Shown here: positions 18,963 through 27,690 of the stretch, in pieces | Layout of the letters: the number at the start of each line of letters is the position of its first letter | Position numbering within the stretch: the first letter of the stretch is position 1 | From: Roseateles depolymerans | GTDB taxonomy: Bacteria > Pseudomonadota > Gammaproteobacteria > Burkholderiales > Burkholderiaceae_C | Length of the DNA: 64,000 nucleotides | NCBI RefSeq assembly: GCF_003387155.1 | Contig: NZ_QUMT01000003.1 | Span: forward strand, 496,001-560,000 | Reading direction: 5' to 3' | Notes under the pieces: model-generated | Database searches by the model: none | What the model was told of the DNA's origin: nothing | The model's input: the letters and a program-made list of their open reading frames with translations, nothing else | Position numbers and translations under genes: made by a program

Positions 18963-19465
18963 CGCAAACCGTTCTGCCGGATGCGTTGCACCAGCGACGT
19001 GGTGGAGTACCCCAACACAAAAGGAATGGCGAGGGACGCTCCGCCCCAGCTCGCCATCAGACGGGTCTCGGCCAGCGTCGCCATGTCGTAGTCCCCGCCC
19101 TTCACATACAGCGCCGGACGCACGCGAGCCAGCAGCTCGCAGGGCGTAGGCTCATCGAAGAACAGCACCCGGTCCACCGCCGCGAGACCGGCCAGCACCA
19201 GGGCGCGATCGTGCTCGCGGTTCAGGGGGCGGTCCGGTCCCTTGCCCAGGCCGCGCGCCGAGGCGTCCGAATTGATCGCCACGAGCAGGCTGCCTCCAAG
19301 CTCGCGAGCCGCATGCAGGTAGCTCACATGGCCGCGGTGCAGTACATCGAACACCCCGTTGGTGAAGACCCAGGGACGCGGCAACCCCTCCAGCGCCTGG
19401 GCCAGCGCCTCGTCGGTCAAGGCGCGGGCATCCAGCAGCTTGGTGTCCAACGCGGGGAAAGTCAT
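18959..19465 (-). CDS. hldC: Heptose-1-phosphate adenylyltransferase (HldC/RfaE2)
   Basis: A 168-residue cytidylyltransferase-fold enzyme that activates heptose 1-phosphate with ATP to ADP-heptose. TNGVFDVLHRGHVSYL holds the nucleotide-binding HRGH. YVKGGDYD and the C-terminal GYSTTSLVQRI are typical of RfaE domain II. Here it is a separate protein; in enteric bacteria it is fused to the kinase as HldE. The ATG at 19465 overlaps the hldA stop by 4 nt. Confidence 0.93.
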   Translation of the reverse strand: MTFPALDTKLLDARALTDEALAQALEGLPRPWVFTNGVFDVLHRGHVSYLHAARELGGSLLVAINSDASARGLGKGPDRPLNREHDRALVLAGLAAVDRVLFFDEPTPCELLARVRPALYVKGGDYDMATLAETRLMASWGGASLAIPFVLGYSTTSLVQRIRQNGLR

Positions 19466-20406
19466 GCGGCCAGTTCCTCGTAGCGGACGGCAGCGGTGCC
19501 GAACTTGCCAACGACGATACCACCGGCCTTGTTGGCCAGCGGCATGGCCGTGGCCAGGGGCTGACCGGCTGCCACCAGCGCCGCCAGCGTGGCGATGACG
19601 GTGTCGCCCGCGCCGGTGACGTCGAACACTTCCCGCGCCCGAGCGGGCTCATGCTGGACGGCCTCGGACGAAAACAAGGTCATGCCTTCTTCGGACCGGG
19701 TCAGAAGGATGGCCGCCACCTGGATCTCTTCACGCAGCGCCTGCACGCGCCGGACCAGATCGGCCTCGTCCCGCCATGGGCCCACCACCTGGGTCAGTTC
19801 AGCCCGATTCGGCGTGATGAGACTCGCGCCCGCATACCGGCGGTAGTCGTTGCCCTTGGGGTCCACCAGCACCGGCTTGCCGGCGGCACGGGCCAGGCTG
19901 ATCATCCGATCGATCGGGGTCAAGGCGCCCTTGGCATAGTCAGAGAACAGCACCACATCGTGCTGGTGCACCTGCTCGGCAAAGGCCGCTTCCAGGCGCG
20001 CCAGTGCCGCAGCGGCCGGCGGCTGTTCCACATCGATGCGCAGAAGCTGCTGCGCACGTCCGATCACCCGCAGCTTGACGATGGTGGACATGCCTTCGTC
20101 CGCCATCAGCAGCGGCTCCACGCCACTGTGCAGCAGCAGGCGTCTGAGCGCATCGGCGGCGGCATCGTCACCGGTCACCGTCAGCAGGCTGGCCTGCGCG
20201 CCCAGGCTGGTGACGTTGAAGGCGACATTGGCCGCGCCGCCCAGTCGATCCTCTTCCCGCTCCATGCGAACCACCGGCACCGGTGCTTCCGGCGAGATGC
20301 GTTCCACGACGCCATGCCAGTAGCGGTCCAGCATCACATCGCCCACCACCAGCACCCGGCATGCGGCCAGCGAGGGCAGGGGCGGCATCCTGAGCTCGGT
20401 GCTCAT
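19462..20406 (-). CDS. hldA: Heptose-7-phosphate kinase (HldA/RfaE1)
   Basis: A 314-residue PfkB-family sugar kinase that phosphorylates C1 of D-glycero-D-manno-heptose 7-phosphate. VVGDVMLDRYW at the N-terminus, RLGGAANVAFN, VDPKGNDYRRYAGA and the ATP/anion-hole VTGAGDTVIATLAA mark RfaE domain I. The ATG at 20406 overlaps the gmhA stop; the frame is open further upstream only inside gmhA. It is uncoupled from its adenylyltransferase partner, which is the next gene. Confidence 0.93.
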   Translation of the reverse strand: MSTELRMPPLPSLAACRVLVVGDVMLDRYWHGVVERISPEAPVPVVRMEREEDRLGGAANVAFNVTSLGAQASLLTVTGDDAAADALRRLLLHSGVEPLLMADEGMSTIVKLRVIGRAQQLLRIDVEQPPAAAALARLEAAFAEQVHQHDVVLFSDYAKGALTPIDRMISLARAAGKPVLVDPKGNDYRRYAGASLITPNRAELTQVVGPWRDEADLVRRVQALREEIQVAAILLTRSEEGMTLFSSEAVQHEPARAREVFDVTGAGDTVIATLAALVAAGQPLATAMPLANKAGGIVVGKFGTAAVRYEELAA

Positions 20407-20972
20407 GCCACACCGAGACCGGATTCGATGAGGCCGCACAGCGTGTGGCCGATCAGCAGATGGGCTTCCTGGATGCGGGCCGTCACCTGGCCCGGCACCA
20501 CGATGGCCGCGTCGCACAGCGAGCGCAGCGGGCCACCGTCCCGGCCCAGCAGGCCCACGGTGTAGATGCCGATCTCTCGCGCCGCCTGCACCGCCTTGAT
20601 GACATTGGGGGACTGTCCCGAGGTGGAGATGGCCAGCAAGGCATCGCCCGGTCGGCCCAGCGCATGCACCTGGCGGGCGAACACATCGTCGAAGCTGTAG
20701 TCGTTGCCGATGCAGGTGAGCGCGGAGCTGTCGGTGCTCAGGGCCAGGCCGGCCAGCGGGCGTCGGTCCTTCATGAAGCGACCGGTCAGCTCCGCGGCCA
20801 GATGCTGGCAGTCGGCCGCCGAGCCGCCATTGCCGCAGAACAGCAGCTTGCCACCGGCGCCCAGCAGCGCCGCGAGAACATCGCCCGCGTCGGTGATGGT
20901 CGTGTCCAGCACGGACAGCTCCGCCATCAGGGCTTGATGGCTCGTCAGATTCGATAGAAAGAGTGAAGTCAT
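20403..20972 (-). CDS. gmhA: Sedoheptulose-7-phosphate isomerase (GmhA, SIS domain)
   Basis: A 189-residue SIS-domain isomerase that starts ADP-heptose synthesis. FCGNGGSAADCQHLAAELTGRF and STSGQSPNVIKAV form the sugar-phosphate site. Genes of this fold also include DiaA, but the position at the head of gmhA-hldA-hldC-gmhB settles the role. ATG 20972 is chosen; upstream in-frame alternatives are non-ATG. The 433-nt gap upstream contains the c-di-GMP riboswitch of the divergent protease gene. Confidence 0.9.
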   Translation of the reverse strand: MTSLFLSNLTSHQALMAELSVLDTTITDAGDVLAALLGAGGKLLFCGNGGSAADCQHLAAELTGRFMKDRRPLAGLALSTDSSALTCIGNDYSFDDVFARQVHALGRPGDALLAISTSGQSPNVIKAVQAAREIGIYTVGLLGRDGGPLRSLCDAAIVVPGQVTARIQEAHLLIGHTLCGLIESGLGVA

Positions 20973-21257
20973 GGCACGCAGATCAGTGGCCAAGATGATG
21001 CGTCGGCAACCGATAAGCCTGCGTCAGGCGGCCTCAAAGAAAGGTAAAGAGAGATGGCTGCCTCGACAAACACAGGCCCGGCCGGCGCGCCAACCTGAAG
21101 CTGCGCTGAGCCCACGGCACAGATAGCGCAGCCTCGTGCATGACCGCACAGCTTCTTGAAGTGCGGTGTACGGAAAGCGGATGGGGGCGTCTTGCGCCCT
21201 TGCGTTCGCTCGTTGCCGTCGAAACAATTCGTGACTGCGGGTTTCCCTGAAGGGCAG

Positions 21258-21349
21258 TCCCGCAAAAAGGGCAAACCAGTCGAAAGGCTGGGGCGCAAAG
21301 CTTCCGGCCTACCGCATGTAACCCATGCCACGGCAGCGGGGCCGCCGCA
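21258..21349 (+). promoter_or_regulatory. Cyclic di-GMP-I (GEMM) riboswitch
   Basis: The gap before the sedolisin gene holds the GEMM-I aptamer. GGGCAAACC (21269-21277) is followed by a GAAA tetraloop closed by a CCAG/CTGG-type stem, then GCGCAAAGC and TCCGGCCTACC (21304-21314), and a second GGCAGCGGGGCCGCC stem near 21332-21346. The order and conserved bases match the class that binds cyclic di-GMP. The aptamer ends about 56 nt before the ATG. The direction of control (on or off) is not evident. Confidence 0.9.
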
Positions 21350-21405
21350 GGGCCGTCGAGACGGCCCGGTGAGTGGCTGCGCGCGTGGTTTCACCGACAG
21401 TCGCC

Positions 21406-24042
21406 ATGCAGCATCTTCCGTCTTTGGCCTCTCCCGGCTCTTACCGCGCCGGCCCCCTGGCCGCCGCGTTCCTGGCGAGTCTGGTCCTCACGCTGGCGGG
21501 ATGCGGCGGAGGCGGCTCCGAAGCCACCCCTGGCACATCACCGGCCGCCGCCGCCTCCGCGGCATCGGCCGCTGCGCTGGCCGCATCCCTTCAGATGCAG
21601 CCGACCTATCACCTGTCGCCGGTCTTGCCGGGCGCCCCCTCCGAGGTGGACCGCGACGGCAGCTCCAGCAGCGCGCACCAGCAGCCGCGGTCGGTGTCCA
21701 TCCCTGCCTCTCGCCAGGGCATGTCCACCCGGGCCCTGACCTTCCAGGAGGTCGCGGACGGCACGGGACGCGCCACGGTCTTGAGCACGAACGCCTCACC
21801 GCAGGCCACCGCCGCCGCCAGCGTCACCTACACGCCGGCGCAGATCCGCGCGGCCTACGGCCTGCCGCCGGTGCCCAGCAACCTGACCGGGCTGACAGCC
21901 CTGCAGGCGGCGCAGCTCGGAGCCGGCCAGACCATCTACATCGTGGACGCCTTCCACGACCCCTATGCCTTCGGCGAACTGTCGGCCTTCAGCAGCCAGT
22001 TCGGTCTGCCGGCCTGCACCCGGAAAACCCTGTCGCCCACCGCGACCCTGCCGCTGCCAGCGCCGTCCACCACGGCGACCACCTGCGAGTTCTACCAGGT
22101 GGCCAGCGGCACCGGTGGCACCATCGCCGCGAGCTTCCCGCGCTATGACGCGCAATGGGCCACGGAGATCGCGCTGGACGTGCAGTGGGCCCATGCCATC
22201 GCGCCGCTGGCCCGGATCGTCCTGGTGGAGGGCAGCGACGCGAGCCTCAACGCGCTGGGCAGCGCCATTCAACTGGCCAACCGCATGGGGCCCGGTGTGG
22301 TGTCGATGAGCTTCGGCGCGCCTGAAGGCAGCTATGTCAGCAACTACGAGTCGCTTTTCAAGGCGTCCGGCATGACCTACTTCGCGGCCACCGGGGACAG
22401 CGGCACGGCGGTGAACTGGCCCGCTGCGTCTCCCTCCGTCGTGGCGGTGGGCGGCACCAGCCTGCGCTACAGCGGCACCGGCGCCCGCACCGAGACGGCC
22501 TGGTCCCTGGCCGGCGGAGGCATCAGCGCCTATGTGGCCCTGCCCAGCTACCAGAACGCCACGCTGCTGCGCAACACCGCCATCACCCGGCGCGCCGTGG
22601 CCGATGTGTCGATGAATGCAGATCCGACCACCGGCCAGTATGTGGCGGTGATTCCCAACCAGACGACCTGCACCTTCTGCCAGGTCAGCTGGGTCACCAC
22701 GGGCGGCACAAGTATGTCCGCGCCCCAATGGGCGGGCCTCGCCGCCGTGGCCAATGCCCAGCGGGCGCAGGCCGGCAAGGGGCCCATGGGTGCCCCCCAT
22801 GCAGCGCTGTACCAGGCGCTGTCCAATGCAACGACTTACGCCACCGCCTTCCTGGACGTGACGGCCGGCAGCAACGGCCTGTGCGTCATCTGCGCGGCAC
22901 GCGCCGGCTATGAAGCGCCGACGGGTCTGGGCACGCCGAACGGGCTGAACATGGTCAACCTGCTGGCCAGCGCCACAGCCCCGGTGGCACCGGTCGCCCC
23001 GACCGTGGTGGCGTCCACGGTCAATGGCAACTACGGCATGGCCCTGAGCTTCACGCCTTCCGTGTCGGCCACCAACCCGGTGACGCTGTCGCTCAGCGGC
23101 GCGCCGGCCGGCATGGTGCTGTCCGGCAGCAGCGTGACTTGGCCGAGACCGGTCACCGGCAGCTTCAAGGTCACCGTCACCGCCAAGGACAGCAAGAACG
23201 GCCTCACCGGCAGCGGCGTCTACACCGTGGTGATTGCACCGCCGCCGCCGCCTATCGTCAGCAGCGGCAGCCTGACCACCACCGTCGGCAAGGCGCTGAG
23301 CGTGCCGGTGTCGGCCGGGGACCGGTATCCCGTCAAGCTGAGCCTGGTCGGCGCACCGGCGGGCATGACGCTCACCGCGCCCACCGTCAACGGCGCCCTG
23401 CTCACCTGGCCCAGCCCGGTGGCCGGCACCTTCCGATTCACCCTGCGTGCGGACACGACGCAGACCGGCCTGTCGTCCACCGGCAGCTATGTGGTGGTGG
23501 TCAACCCCGCAGGCGCGCCGCAGGTGGCATCCGGCCAGATCGCCCTCAATCCGGGGACGGCCTGGAGCACGTCGGTGTCGGTGGTGGCGGCCAATGCCTA
23601 CACCTTGAGCCTGAGTGGCGCGCCCGCTGGCATGACGATCAGCGGGACGGGCGTGCTGTCCTGGCCGAGCCCGGTCGCCGGCACCTATGCAGTGACCGTG
23701 TCTGCCCGTGACACCAAGACAGGCCTGGTGGGCAGTGGGGTGATCAACCTGATGGTGGGCAGCAGCACCGGCCCGGCGGTCTTCAGCACGGTCTTCACCG
23801 GCGTGGCCGGCAAGGCCCTGAGCGGCACGATTTCGCTGACCGATGCGGGCGCCAGCCTGTCGGGCCTGTCGCTGGCCAGCAATCAGGCGGGCATCAAGTT
23901 CAGCACCTCGCTCGGCATGGCGACCACCACCGTCTCCTGGCCCGCGCCGGTGACCGGCAACTGGTGGATCCAGGTGTCCGTGACCGACAGCGCCGGACGC
24001 AGCTCGATGGCGACCATTCCGGTGATCATCAACGCAAAGTAA
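21406..24042 (+). CDS. Sedolisin-type (S53) serine peptidase lipoprotein with Ig-like repeats
   Basis: An 878-residue exported lipoprotein protease. The signal peptide ends in the lipobox LAGC with Cys33. The catalytic set of the S53 family is visible: Glu254 and Asp258 in EIALDVQ, oxyanion Asp331 in ATGDSG, and Ser436 in GGTSMSAP. About 520 N-terminal residues hold a short propeptide-like region and the peptidase. The rest is four similar beta domains, three carrying a GAPAGMxL block and each a WPxPVxG block, which probably extend from the surface or bind substrate. ATG 21406 is preferred to GTG 21373. The GEMM riboswitch just upstream implies control by c-di-GMP. Confidence 0.9.
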   Translation: MQHLPSLASPGSYRAGPLAAAFLASLVLTLAGCGGGGSEATPGTSPAAAASAASAAALAASLQMQPTYHLSPVLPGAPSEVDRDGSSSSAHQQPRSVSIPASRQGMSTRALTFQEVADGTGRATVLSTNASPQATAAASVTYTPAQIRAAYGLPPVPSNLTGLTALQAAQLGAGQTIYIVDAFHDPYAFGELSAFSSQFGLPACTRKTLSPTATLPLPAPSTTATTCEFYQVASGTGGTIAASFPRYDAQWATEIALDVQWAHAIAPLARIVLVEGSDASLNALGSAIQLANRMGPGVVSMSFGAPEGSYVSNYESLFKASGMTYFAATGDSGTAVNWPAASPSVVAVGGTSLRYSGTGARTETAWSLAGGGISAYVALPSYQNATLLRNTAITRRAVADVSMNADPTTGQYVAVIPNQTTCTFCQVSWVTTGGTSMSAPQWAGLAAVANAQRAQAGKGPMGAPHAALYQALSNATTYATAFLDVTAGSNGLCVICAARAGYEAPTGLGTPNGLNMVNLLASATAPVAPVAPTVVASTVNGNYGMALSFTPSVSATNPVTLSLSGAPAGMVLSGSSVTWPRPVTGSFKVTVTAKDSKNGLTGSGVYTVVIAPPPPPIVSSGSLTTTVGKALSVPVSAGDRYPVKLSLVGAPAGMTLTAPTVNGALLTWPSPVAGTFRFTLRADTTQTGLSSTGSYVVVVNPAGAPQVASGQIALNPGTAWSTSVSVVAANAYTLSLSGAPAGMTISGTGVLSWPSPVAGTYAVTVSARDTKTGLVGSGVINLMVGSSTGPAVFSTVFTGVAGKALSGTISLTDAGASLSGLSLASNQAGIKFSTSLGMATTTVSWPAPVTGNWWIQVSVTDSAGRSSMATIPVIINAK

Positions 24043-24046
24043 AACG

Positions 24047-24077
24047 GGCGGCGTCCTCTCCCATCGGGGACACCGCC
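24047..24077 (+). terminator. Hairpin after the sedolisin gene
   Basis: Arms 24047-24056 (GGCGGCGTCC) and 24068-24077 (GGACACCGCC) pair with one C/A mismatch and an 11-nt loop, starting 5 nt after the stop codon. There is no clear U-run, so it is a terminator candidate or a stabilising 3' hairpin. Confidence 0.4.
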
Positions 24078-24183
24078 GCGGCTCCCGTCTGTATCTGGCC
24101 GACTGGCCAGGTGAGAGACGCGGAGCCGCCTTGCGCGACCTATCGTTGTGGCGTCACAAGCTTCCACAACGAAAGCACACGCC

Positions 24184-24960
24184 ATGCGCAACTTCCTCAA
24201 GGGCCTTCTGGCCGTCAGCACCCTCAGCCTGGCCGCGTCTGCCGCGCTCGCCGCCGACAACAAGCCCACCATCGTCCTGGTGCACGGCGCCTTTGCCGGC
24301 TCCTCCAGCTGGAACGGCGTCTATGCCGAGCTGTCCAAGAAGGGCTACACCGTGATTGCCGCCGCCAACCCGCTGCGCAGCGTCGCCGGAGATGGTGCCG
24401 CCGTGGCGGCACTGGCCAAGTCCATCAACGGGCCGGTGGTGCTGGTCGGGCACTCCTACGGCGGTGCGGTGATCTCCGCAGCAGCCAACGGGCTGAGCAA
24501 TGTGAAGGCGCTCGTCTATGTGGCGGCGTTTGCGCCGGACCAGGGCGAAAGCGCACTGGACCTGACCGGCAAGTTCCCGGGCTCCACCCTGCCGCCCACG
24601 CTGGCAGCACCGGTCAAGCTGGCGGACGGCGGTGAAGACCTGTACGTGCAGCAGGACAAGTTCCCCAAGCAGTTCGCCGCCGATGTGCCGCTGGCCCAGG
24701 CGCGTGCCATGGCTGCGACCCAGCGTCCAATTGCCGCTGCCGCGCTGAAGGAAGCCGCACCGGCGCCCGCCTGGAAGAGCATCCCCAGCTGGTCGATCTA
24801 CGGCACCGGCGACCTGAACATTCCGCCGCAGGCCATGGCCTTCATGGCGGAGCGGGCGCAGTCGAAGAAGACGGTGGTCATCAAGAACGGATCCCACGCG
24901 CTGATGGTGTCGCATCCGAAGGAAGTGGCGGCGCTGATTCAGGAAGCGGCGGCGAACTGA
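24184..24960 (+). CDS. Exported alpha/beta-hydrolase
   Basis: A 258-residue hydrolase with a signal peptide (about 1-24, cleaved after ALA). LVHGAFAGSSSW forms the oxyanion region, GHSYGG contains the nucleophile Ser, and GSHALMVSHP near the C-terminus the catalytic His. This pattern resembles small secreted or periplasmic esterases of the EstC/salicylate-esterase-like group. The ATG at 24184 follows a gap of 141 nt. It ends 22 nt before the convergent small gene. Substrate unknown. Confidence 0.85.
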   Translation: MRNFLKGLLAVSTLSLAASAALAADNKPTIVLVHGAFAGSSSWNGVYAELSKKGYTVIAAANPLRSVAGDGAAVAALAKSINGPVVLVGHSYGGAVISAAANGLSNVKALVYVAAFAPDQGESALDLTGKFPGSTLPPTLAAPVKLADGGEDLYVQQDKFPKQFAADVPLAQARAMAATQRPIAAAALKEAAPAPAWKSIPSWSIYGTGDLNIPPQAMAFMAERAQSKKTVVIKNGSHALMVSHPKEVAALIQEAAAN

Positions 24961-24982
24961 TCGGCCAGCGCAAGGCCGGGGT

Positions 24983-25321
24983 TCAGCGCTGCCGCAGTGC
25001 TGCCAGCGCGTCGCGTGCGGCCTGCTCGGTCTGCACCGACCGGTCCAGCGGGCTCAGGCAAAGTCCTGCCACGTCGTACTGCTGGTTCTCATACAGCTCC
25101 GCCGTGGCGGGGAACACTTCCAGCAGCTGCGGCAGGGCCACATGGCCGGCCTGCTGCGCCAGTTCGGCGCTGACACGCGCCACCAGCTGACGGTATTGGC
25201 CGGGGTCGGGCGCGCGGCCGCTTCGCTCCAGCTTCTCCAGCATGGTGGCCAGATGGGCCAGATTGTTCAGCGTGGCCGGCAGTCGGACCACGCGCGTGCT
25301 TGCATCGGTGGATGAACTCAT
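24983..25321 (-). CDS. Conserved-looking small protein of unknown function
   Basis: A 112-residue protein with no signal peptide or membrane segment. It is mostly helical by composition (SATLNNLAHLATMLEKLE and similar). I do not recognise the family. It starts at ATG 25321 and is convergent with the exported hydrolase. Codon usage matches neighbours, which supports a real gene. The 230 nt between it and the next plus-strand gene show no clear structure. Confidence 0.6.
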   Translation of the reverse strand: MSSSTDASTRVVRLPATLNNLAHLATMLEKLERSGRAPDPGQYRQLVARVSAELAQQAGHVALPQLLEVFPATAELYENQQYDVAGLCLSPLDRSVQTEQAARDALAALRQR

Positions 25322-25551
25322 GGTGCTGACAGGGGCTGAATCACAGTTCCTCTGTACATGGGCGCGGGCGCGAAGATTTCAAGTCTGGGCGCTCCAAGGG
25401 GGCGGCGAACACGACCTCAAACATCCCCGGGCACCTCGGAGCGAGCAGCGCCCAATGGCCCCGACTCGCCCAGGGGATCTTGAAATCCACTTCAGGCTTG
25501 CCCAGAATTTTTGCCTGTCTGAACAACCTGCTGCTCAGGTAGGAGAGACAG

Positions 25552-25806
25552 ATGGCACGATCAGGCAGATTCTCCGCAGAGCCCTTGCCGGCGCGAAAGA
25601 CCGCGCACGGTCCCTTGACCGATGCCCAGCTTCGGGCGTACCTCGCGGCCCGGGAAGCCATGCGTCAGCTCAAGCCCTCGGGAGGGCCGTGTTTTGCCAG
25701 AAACTGGCGGCCCCCGGGATGGATGTCCGCGCAGCGCTCGCAGGCAGCGCCCGATGGCAAGGGGTCCGGGGACGCGGAGGTGTACGGCGCCTGTAAAGTC
25801 GGATGA
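25552..25806 (+). CDS. Small basic protein, unknown
   Basis: An 84-residue reading frame with a good AGGAGA 7 nt before the ATG. The product is basic in its first half, rich in Arg, Ala and Pro, and has two Cys. No family is recognised and no membrane segment is seen. It ends 22 nt before the alpha/beta hydrolase gene and might be co-transcribed with it. The Shine-Dalgarno is the main support; composition alone would not decide. Confidence 0.45.
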   Translation: MARSGRFSAEPLPARKTAHGPLTDAQLRAYLAAREAMRQLKPSGGPCFARNWRPPGWMSAQRSQAAPDGKGSGDAEVYGACKVG

Positions 25807-25828
25807 CTTTCATTCTGCAAGCAGCGCC

Positions 25829-26608
25829 ATGACACCCACCGTCGTCTTCCTGCATTCCACGGGATTGGGCCCCTTCATGTGGAGTCCTTATCAAGCCCTG
25901 CCGGGCGAGGCGACGGTGCTGACGCCGTTCAATCGCGGCTATGCGCCGGGGGATGAAGTGCGCCGGCCGGATCAGGTGCGGGTGGCGGAAGACGTGGCGG
26001 CCTTGTCCAGCCAGTTGGCCGACGTGGAAGGCGACCTGCATCTGGTGGGCCATTCATACGGCGGCCTGCTGGCCCTGGAGCTGGCACGTCAGCAGCCGGA
26101 CCGGGTGAAGTCGCTCTACCTGTACGAGCCGGTGGTGTTTGCCGCGCTGCGCGCCCGCGCCGATGAGATCGACCCGGCCGCGGCGGCCGATGTGCGGCAG
26201 CTCTACAGCGATGCGAGCTTCTTCGACGATGACGTCAACGGCGGCGACGAGACCTGGCTGCAGCGGTTCATCGACTACTGGAACGGCCCCGGTGCGTGGC
26301 AGGCCATGGGGGAGCGCGCCCGTGCAGCGATGCGCCGGGTGGGCTGGAAGATGCACCTGGAAGTGAAATCGGTGTCGGTGGATGCGCGCCCGTTCGAGGC
26401 CTATCGGCTGCCCATGCCCGTCACCCTGGTGGCCGGGGAGAGGTCACCGGCCACGGCCCGCGAAATGGCGCGACTGCTGGCCGCTGAGCTGACCGGCGCC
26501 ACGCTGCATGCGCTGCCAGGAGCCGGCCACATGAGCGTGCTGGACCGCGCCGATGCGGTCGGGCCGACGATGGCCGCGCACTTCAAGCGGGTGCTGCAGC
26601 CGCGCTGA
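25829..26608 (+). CDS. Cytoplasmic alpha/beta-hydrolase
   Basis: A 259-residue alpha/beta-fold hydrolase without signal peptide. VVFLHSTGLGPFMW is the oxyanion loop, GHSYGG carries the nucleophile Ser, and GAGHMSVLDRAD the catalytic His. It resembles small-molecule esterases, lactonases and haloperoxidase-like enzymes; the substrate is not evident. The ATG at 25829 is the first convincing start, since the open frame upstream overlaps the 84-residue gene in another frame. It ends 3 nt before the convergent GFA gene. Confidence 0.85.
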   Translation: MTPTVVFLHSTGLGPFMWSPYQALPGEATVLTPFNRGYAPGDEVRRPDQVRVAEDVAALSSQLADVEGDLHLVGHSYGGLLALELARQQPDRVKSLYLYEPVVFAALRARADEIDPAAAADVRQLYSDASFFDDDVNGGDETWLQRFIDYWNGPGAWQAMGERARAAMRRVGWKMHLEVKSVSVDARPFEAYRLPMPVTLVAGERSPATAREMARLLAAELTGATLHALPGAGHMSVLDRADAVGPTMAAHFKRVLQPR

Positions 26609-26611
26609 GGC

Positions 26612-27019
26612 TCAGGGGCGAAAGTCATCGTCTTCGTAGCGGCCGGGGTTGTCGCGGTCGTGCCGGTAATGGCGCGACAGCGGGAACGCCGGCAGCCAGG
26701 ACTCGCGACGGACGGTCCACAGCTCGTAGGTCGGCTGGAACTGGTCGATTTCATCGAAGGCGCCCAGGCTGACCTCCACCTCGTCGCCCGATCGGGCGAA
26801 GACCGAAGAGCCGCAGCGCACGCAGAAATGGCGTCCTGCCCATTCACGCGTGTCCCCCGAAATCGCCACGGCTGATTGCGGATAAATGGCCGACGCATGA
26901 AACAGCGCGCCATGATGCTTGCGGCAATCCAGGCAGTGGCACACCCCCACGCGGTACGGCGCGCCATTGGCAATGACACGCACATCGCCGCATAGGCATC
27001 CGCCGGTCTTCGGGTCCAT
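26612..27019 (-). CDS. GFA/CENP-V domain zinc protein
   Basis: A 135-residue protein with the zinc-binding cysteines of the GFA (formaldehyde-activating-like) fold: GGCLCGD, CHCLDCRK and FCVRCGS. The fold binds two zinc ions and is found in glutathione S-hydroxymethyl and related activities, but most members have no proven reaction. Length is typical. It stands alone on the minus strand, with 151 nt before the divergent DUF2946 gene. Confidence 0.88.
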   Translation of the reverse strand: MDPKTGGCLCGDVRVIANGAPYRVGVCHCLDCRKHHGALFHASAIYPQSAVAISGDTREWAGRHFCVRCGSSVFARSGDEVEVSLGAFDEIDQFQPTYELWTVRRESWLPAFPLSRHYRHDRDNPGRYEDDDFRP

Positions 27020-27170
27020 GTCAGTCTCCCCATCTCAAAGGCTTGGCTAGCGGCAATGCCGATGCCCACGCCCGATGCTAAGGCCGGCAGCCCCTGCGGC
27101 GGATGTCTCGCCCACCACGAAGTTGATGGATTGCTGCGCGGCCCGGCGGACGCGCCTCTAGAATCGCGCG

Positions 27171-27551
27171 ATGTTTGCTTCCCGCAGCGCCAAACGCCTC
27201 ACGCTCTGGATGGCCCTTGTGGCCATCCTGATGATGGCTGTTGCGCCGCTGGTGTCGCAAGTGGTGGGCGCGGACCGCGAATGGCAGGAGATCTGCGGCG
27301 TGGGCGGTGCCCGCTGGGTCCAGACCAGCACGGCGGACCCGGGACAGGACTTGCCCCAGTCCCCCGCGCATCTGCTGGACCATTGCCCCTACTGCTCCCT
27401 GCATGCGGATGCGCTGGGCATGCCTCCGTCGCCGCTCGCCGCCTTGCCGGCGCTGCCTGCGCACACCCTGCCACCGGCCTTCCTGCAGGCGCCCTACACG
27501 CTGCATGCGTGGCTGACGGCGCAACCCAGAGGCCCTCCCCAGATCGGCTGA
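27171..27551 (+). CDS. DUF2946 family protein
   Basis: A 126-residue protein with an N-terminal hydrophobic segment (about 9-32) that looks like a signal or anchor, and the family motif HCPYCSLHA near residue 70. DUF2946 proteins often lie beside copper-related or TonB receptor genes. The Cys and His pairs suggest metal binding, which is inference. The following TonB receptor begins 139 nt downstream, and the two may form an operon. Confidence 0.82.
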   Translation: MFASRSAKRLTLWMALVAILMMAVAPLVSQVVGADREWQEICGVGGARWVQTSTADPGQDLPQSPAHLLDHCPYCSLHADALGMPPSPLAALPALPAHTLPPAFLQAPYTLHAWLTAQPRGPPQIG

Positions 27552-27690
27552 CGGCTCGGTCCACGAGCCTTTGATGGCTGGGTCGCTCGTCCCCTCGGGG
27601 CGTGGCCTTGTCTTTGCACCCTCATCTGCCTCCGCGCACCCGGGGCTTGCTCGTTGAAGCAGGCCCGGGGGCGCCTGCACAGCCGACATC

